Shown here piece after piece: positions 60,651-64,000 of a DNA stretch of 64,000 nt. Source of the DNA: Naumovozyma dairenensis CBS 421. Taxonomy: Eukaryota > Ascomycota > Saccharomycetes > Saccharomycetales > Saccharomycetaceae. The first letter of the stretch is position 1; the number at the start of each line of letters is the position of its first letter. The position numbers and the translations under genes are program-made. Location: positions 930,001 through 994,000 of the forward strand of contig NC_016483.1 of assembly GCF_000227115.2 (NCBI RefSeq). Reading direction: 5' to 3'. The notes under the pieces were generated by a model. It did no database searches and was not told the DNA's origin. It saw only the letters and a list, made by a program, of their open reading frames with translations.

Positions 60651-62933
60651 ATGAATACTCCACCTTTGAAACCCTTCCAATTATCACCATCTTTATCACC
60701 TATCTCACTATGCTTAGATGATCCAAATAACAACGCTATTAACAACAACGGTCCAGCCGGATTCAAACATTTATTAGCATCTCCAACAAAATTGAAATTG
60801 GATAGTTCTTTGTTTTATAGAACATCGTTGTCTAAATTAAACGAAATAAATTTTAGTGGGACTTCGACAACAACATCACAATTGCAAGAGAGAAGGAAAT
60901 CGGATACGTTTTTACCGAATTCTCCTGTAATGCTCCCATTATTCAGCAACAACAATAATCCTACTCATGGTGCTAGTGCAACTGCTAACAACAATGCAAA
61001 TAAACCTACAATGTTTAAACGTGAATATTTTTCTCCTGCTACCAAACATTCAAATACAACGAATATTTCGAAGGCTTCCTTACCATTACTTTCAGCGTTA
61101 ATGAAAGGATCTATCGTTACGAACAGCTCACCTACAGTGGAACCGTCAACACGAGCTATAGAAAACGATTCAATCGGAACTAAATCCAACAATACAAACG
61201 GATTAAAATCTAAGTCTAAATCTAAGTTAACCATAAAGGAGAGTCTAGAGCAATTTCAACAAAAACTTGAATCGTCATTTAAAGATCGCCAACCTTTATC
61301 AACTCCAATACATATGGAACAACATAGCGAGATTACCAATGAAAGAGAGAGTAATACAAGTGAGAGAACTAATAATGATGATATTAGAGATGTGAAACAA
61401 CAGCAAATTGTTACGGAAATAAATGAGCCATCTTCGACAATATCATCGTCATCATTGCTACCTTTACAGATGGAACCAACCTATGAAAGAGACACTTTAA
61501 ATCCTTTATATTCTGATTATCTTAAGGAAGCCATTCCTGAAAAGCCTAATGTTAATGTTTATCGTGGCAATTCAATGAGAATGAGTTCCACAGCAACCAC
61601 GTTATATACCCCATTAGAAGAACAACATGAAAATCAAATTCAACAAGATTTAGTTGATATGAATGGCTTTGCCAAACCATATAATACACTTAGTACACAT
61701 GGTAATCAATTAAGAAACGCTGGAATGAATGAGAATATTCGTAGCGGTTATAATAATAGTAAAAACCGTTATAGTTTTATATCCTCTACTTCAACAGATT
61801 ATGATATCGATTGGTATGATCAAGTTGCGTCACAAAATGGTGTTAACAATGGAATGATGGGTAATAGAATGATGAGGTCTTCTCCTGTTGGAATGGCAAT
61901 GCGTGGGAATAGCGGCAGTAGCAACACTAATGGTAGAAATAGCTTTATTAATATGAATATGAATATTGATGAGATCAGTAATGGCAGTGAAGAAAAGGAG
62001 GTCATTGACTTGAAGATTAAGAAATTAGAATTAGAGATTAATGAGTTGAAATTACAAAATGAAAAATTGATTAATTCAATTTCTAAGAAAAATTTAATTG
62101 AAGATAAGATATTATTAGGTTTTTTTAGTCAACAACAACAGCAACGACATAATGCGACGAATAAAAAGATGAAGAAAAGTAAGAAGAATACGAAGAAAGA
62201 AAAATACTCTAACGAATCAAGATCTGGGTCAAGAGGTATTGATAATACTGTAGAGACATCAAAGAAGGAAACGAATGATGAATCCATGGAAATGAAGCTG
62301 AAAGAAATGGAAATGCAATTCAGAAATTACCAGAAAATGTTGACAGACCTGACTATTGAACAAAAAGAGAGGAAAAAGAAGAGCACCAGAGCAAAATGTG
62401 GGGACAAGAATAAAAATAAAAGTAAAAGTGAAAGGCCTGTTTCAAATCAAAGGAAAGAAAGGTTAGCCCGAATTTCTAGCAGAGAGTTGAAAAAAATTGA
62501 AGAACAAAATGATTCAATTTCTGATTTAAATACGAGTTTTACTAAGATAACAACGTCGGAGGGAGAAACTAACGAAGCAGAAGAAGAGGAAGACTTAGAA
62601 TATGAGGATGAATATGAGTATTCTGATGATGAAGAAGAACAAGAGGAAGTAGACCAGAGTCTTCAATCTAGAGAATACGTTGATGACTCTTATTTCTCGG
62701 AGGAGGAGAAAAAATTGAATGTAACACAAGAACAGCTGGAAGATTTCCGTTATAACAGTCAAGAAATAGAACCAAGTAGTGCAGAAGAGGACGGTGATGA
62801 TCATGATGATGGTTATGAAAGTGAAGATGAACAATTAGAAACTCAATCAAGAAGGATACCCACATCTTCACTTTCTAGTGGTAAAACAGGATTCCAATTG
62901 AATTTCCACGTACAGCCAGTTCATATTGACTAG
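60651..62933 (+). CDS. MMR1: Myo2 adaptor for mitochondrial inheritance
   Basis: A 760-residue protein, much longer than S. cerevisiae Mmr1 (491). Conserved N-terminal blocks identify it: LSPSLSPISLCLDDPNN (residues 11-27) and LLASPTKLKLDSSLFYRTSL (from about residue 41), then SLPLLSALMKGSIV. A coiled coil lies at about residues 450-482 (LKIKKLELEINELKLQNEKL). A Lys-rich region follows, then a long acidic stretch (about 640-740). Mmr1 links mitochondria to the myosin Myo2 and carries them into the bud. It precedes PEX13 as in S. cerevisiae (YLR190W, YLR191W). The extra length comes from Asn/Ser and acidic inserts. Confidence 0.9.
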   Translation: MNTPPLKPFQLSPSLSPISLCLDDPNNNAINNNGPAGFKHLLASPTKLKLDSSLFYRTSLSKLNEINFSGTSTTTSQLQERRKSDTFLPNSPVMLPLFSNNNNPTHGASATANNNANKPTMFKREYFSPATKHSNTTNISKASLPLLSALMKGSIVTNSSPTVEPSTRAIENDSIGTKSNNTNGLKSKSKSKLTIKESLEQFQQKLESSFKDRQPLSTPIHMEQHSEITNERESNTSERTNNDDIRDVKQQQIVTEINEPSSTISSSSLLPLQMEPTYERDTLNPLYSDYLKEAIPEKPNVNVYRGNSMRMSSTATTLYTPLEEQHENQIQQDLVDMNGFAKPYNTLSTHGNQLRNAGMNENIRSGYNNSKNRYSFISSTSTDYDIDWYDQVASQNGVNNGMMGNRMMRSSPVGMAMRGNSGSSNTNGRNSFINMNMNIDEISNGSEEKEVIDLKIKKLELEINELKLQNEKLINSISKKNLIEDKILLGFFSQQQQQRHNATNKKMKKSKKNTKKEKYSNESRSGSRGIDNTVETSKKETNDESMEMKLKEMEMQFRNYQKMLTDLTIEQKERKKKSTRAKCGDKNKNKSKSERPVSNQRKERLARISSRELKKIEEQNDSISDLNTSFTKITTSEGETNEAEEEEDLEYEDEYEYSDDEEEQEEVDQSLQSREYVDDSYFSEEEKKLNVTQEQLEDFRYNSQEIEPSSAEEDGDDHDDGYESEDEQLETQSRRIPTSSLSSGKTGFQLNFHVQPVHID

Positions 62934-63397
62934 TAAAGCTTCATAAATTTCATGTATTTTATTGTTTTTATTTCTTTGTAAACTATCACATACTATAACC
63001 TATCTGGTAAAATAAACGTTTTATGATAATGTTATACTCATTCTACGACAATATTTTCACATATTCAACTTTTTTAATTAGGAAAGTATATATATTTCCA
63101 TAATTTGTCGTGCACGCAATTAACGCCGAAGAGGCAAAAACTAAAAATCAAAAAACAAAAAGCCGTCAATAGCCCACTTATATGTTATATAAACTTACCT
63201 AGACTCCATGTGTGGTAACTATTTCAGACATCAAACAAATAGTAAACCTGTTGCTGTAACTTCATTGCATTGCATAGAACCTATAAGATGTTAAGAAAAG
63301 AAAGTCAAAGATCTATTAGTATAGTATAATAATAATAGTCCTTTTTTGTGATAGGAAATATTTTGTCAAAGATAACGTAACGTAACATTTCTACCCT
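62934..63397. other. MMR1 3' flank and PEX13 promoter
   Basis: 464 AT-rich bases between same-strand genes. TATATATA (63088-63095) and A-rich runs lie in the middle. No other feature was seen. Confidence 0.5.
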
Positions 63398-64000
63398 ATG
63401 ACATCGATTCCAAGACCCAAACCATGGGAAACAAAAGCATATGATATAGATTCAGGTAGCGAATTCCCTACTGTAATACCGCGTGAGGGAACTGGGAATA
63501 GCAATAACAATAATAATACTGCTAATATTAATATTAATGACGGGACACATAGAGGAGATGATAATGATAATGATAATGATAATGAGAATACACCATTAAG
63601 TTTACCAGAGAGACCATCGAGTTTGATGACGAATGTGAATGGTAATAATAATCCGAATCATAATAGTGGATATAACAATAATATGTATGATGGTGGTATG
63701 ACCAATAATAATAATATGAATCTTATGAACAGTACATCTTATTTACCTTATGGATACGGTAATTCAAGTTTTAATAATAGCTATGGATACGGCGCTGGTA
63801 CCAGTGGTATTGGTGGTGGATATGGTTATGGATACAATAATAATATGGGTGGAATTTTAGGAGGCAATAGTGGATACGGATATGGGTATGATGGAGGTAT
63901 GGGAGGAAGGATTAGTAATGATATTGGTGAATCCACTAGAGCGACATTCCAATTAATTGAAAGTATAATTGGCACAGTTACCGGGTTTGCTCAAATGTTA
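63398..64000 (+). CDS. PEX13: Peroxisomal docking protein Pex13, N-terminal part
   Basis: The first 201 codons of a frame that runs off the right edge. It opens with MTSIPRPKPWETKAYDIDSG, matching the Pex13 start (PRPKPWE). A long Asn/Asp-rich spacer and a Gly/Tyr/Asn-rich region follow (YGYGYNN-type repeats), then TRATFQLIESIIGTVTGFAQ, the conserved segment before the membrane domain. Pex13 binds Pex14 and the receptors Pex5 and Pex7 at the peroxisome membrane; its SH3 domain should lie beyond the window. It pairs with MMR1 as in S. cerevisiae. Confidence 0.93.
   Translation, partial: MTSIPRPKPWETKAYDIDSGSEFPTVIPREGTGNSNNNNNTANININDGTHRGDDNDNDNDNENTPLSLPERPSSLMTNVNGNNNPNHNSGYNNNMYDGGMTNNNNMNLMNSTSYLPYGYGNSSFNNSYGYGAGTSGIGGGYGYGYNNNMGGILGGNSGYGYGYDGGMGGRISNDIGESTRATFQLIESIIGTVTGFAQML

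Overview
The window is nuclear DNA of a budding yeast of the family Saccharomycetaceae. The genes are compact and mostly intronless, the intergenic DNA is AT-rich, many regulators carry Asn/Ser runs, and gene content and order can be read against Saccharomyces cerevisiae almost gene by gene. All comparisons with S. cerevisiae here are from memory. One short intron is supported (in CMC2). A post-whole-genome-duplication genus such as Kazachstania or Naumovozyma is plausible, because genes that S. cerevisiae splits between chromosomes II and V occur here in one run. The species itself cannot be fixed by reading. No tRNA, rRNA, CRISPR array, intact transposon or point centromere was found. A 20-base N gap lies at 11460-11479.

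Layout. Positions 1-19858 match the S. cerevisiae chromosome II left arm (NUP170 end, ATG8, ILS1, SSA3-type HSP70, RPS8, UBP13, SEF1, PRX1), with UBC6, a chromosome V gene in S. cerevisiae, interleaved. AAR2, AST1/AST2 and PRS2/PRS4 are not seen where synteny would put them. Positions 20949-38963 hold a TatD nuclease, PTC3, an unrecognised gene, PTH2, SHP1, a YBL059W-like gene, CMC2, YEL1, SKT5 and KIP1. This is the S. cerevisiae segment KIP1 to YBL055C in exactly reversed order with every strand flipped, so one clean inversion of about 19 kb. TOD6 (40604-42424) follows in the expected orientation. Positions 44435-58823 match a chromosome V block: two tandem purine-cytosine permeases, HIS1, GIP2, a 37-codon gene (YER053C-A-like) and PIC2. 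Positions 60651-64000 match chromosome XII: MMR1 and the start of PEX13, which runs off the window.

Functionally this is a mixed housekeeping region: translation (ILS1, RPS8, PTH2), proteostasis (HSP70, UBC6, UBP13, SHP1), autophagy (ATG8), mitochondrial and redox functions (PRX1, CMC2, PIC2, MMR1), chitin synthesis and cytoskeleton (SKT5, KIP1), phosphatase control (PTC3, GIP2), Arf signalling (YEL1), transcription (SEF1, TOD6) and nucleobase uptake plus histidine synthesis (FCY2 pair, HIS1).

The observations most worth a second look are: a dense PAC-box cluster followed by an RRPE upstream of TOD6, whose product belongs to the PAC-binding repressor family; a canonical -1 slippery heptamer exactly where two overlapping frames of the YBL059W-like gene must be joined; a Skt5 protein that ends before the C-terminal CaaX region; the precise inversion and its polarity; a CTAGGG-rich array between the duplicated permeases; and GTCGCG inverted repeats in two distant intergenic regions.
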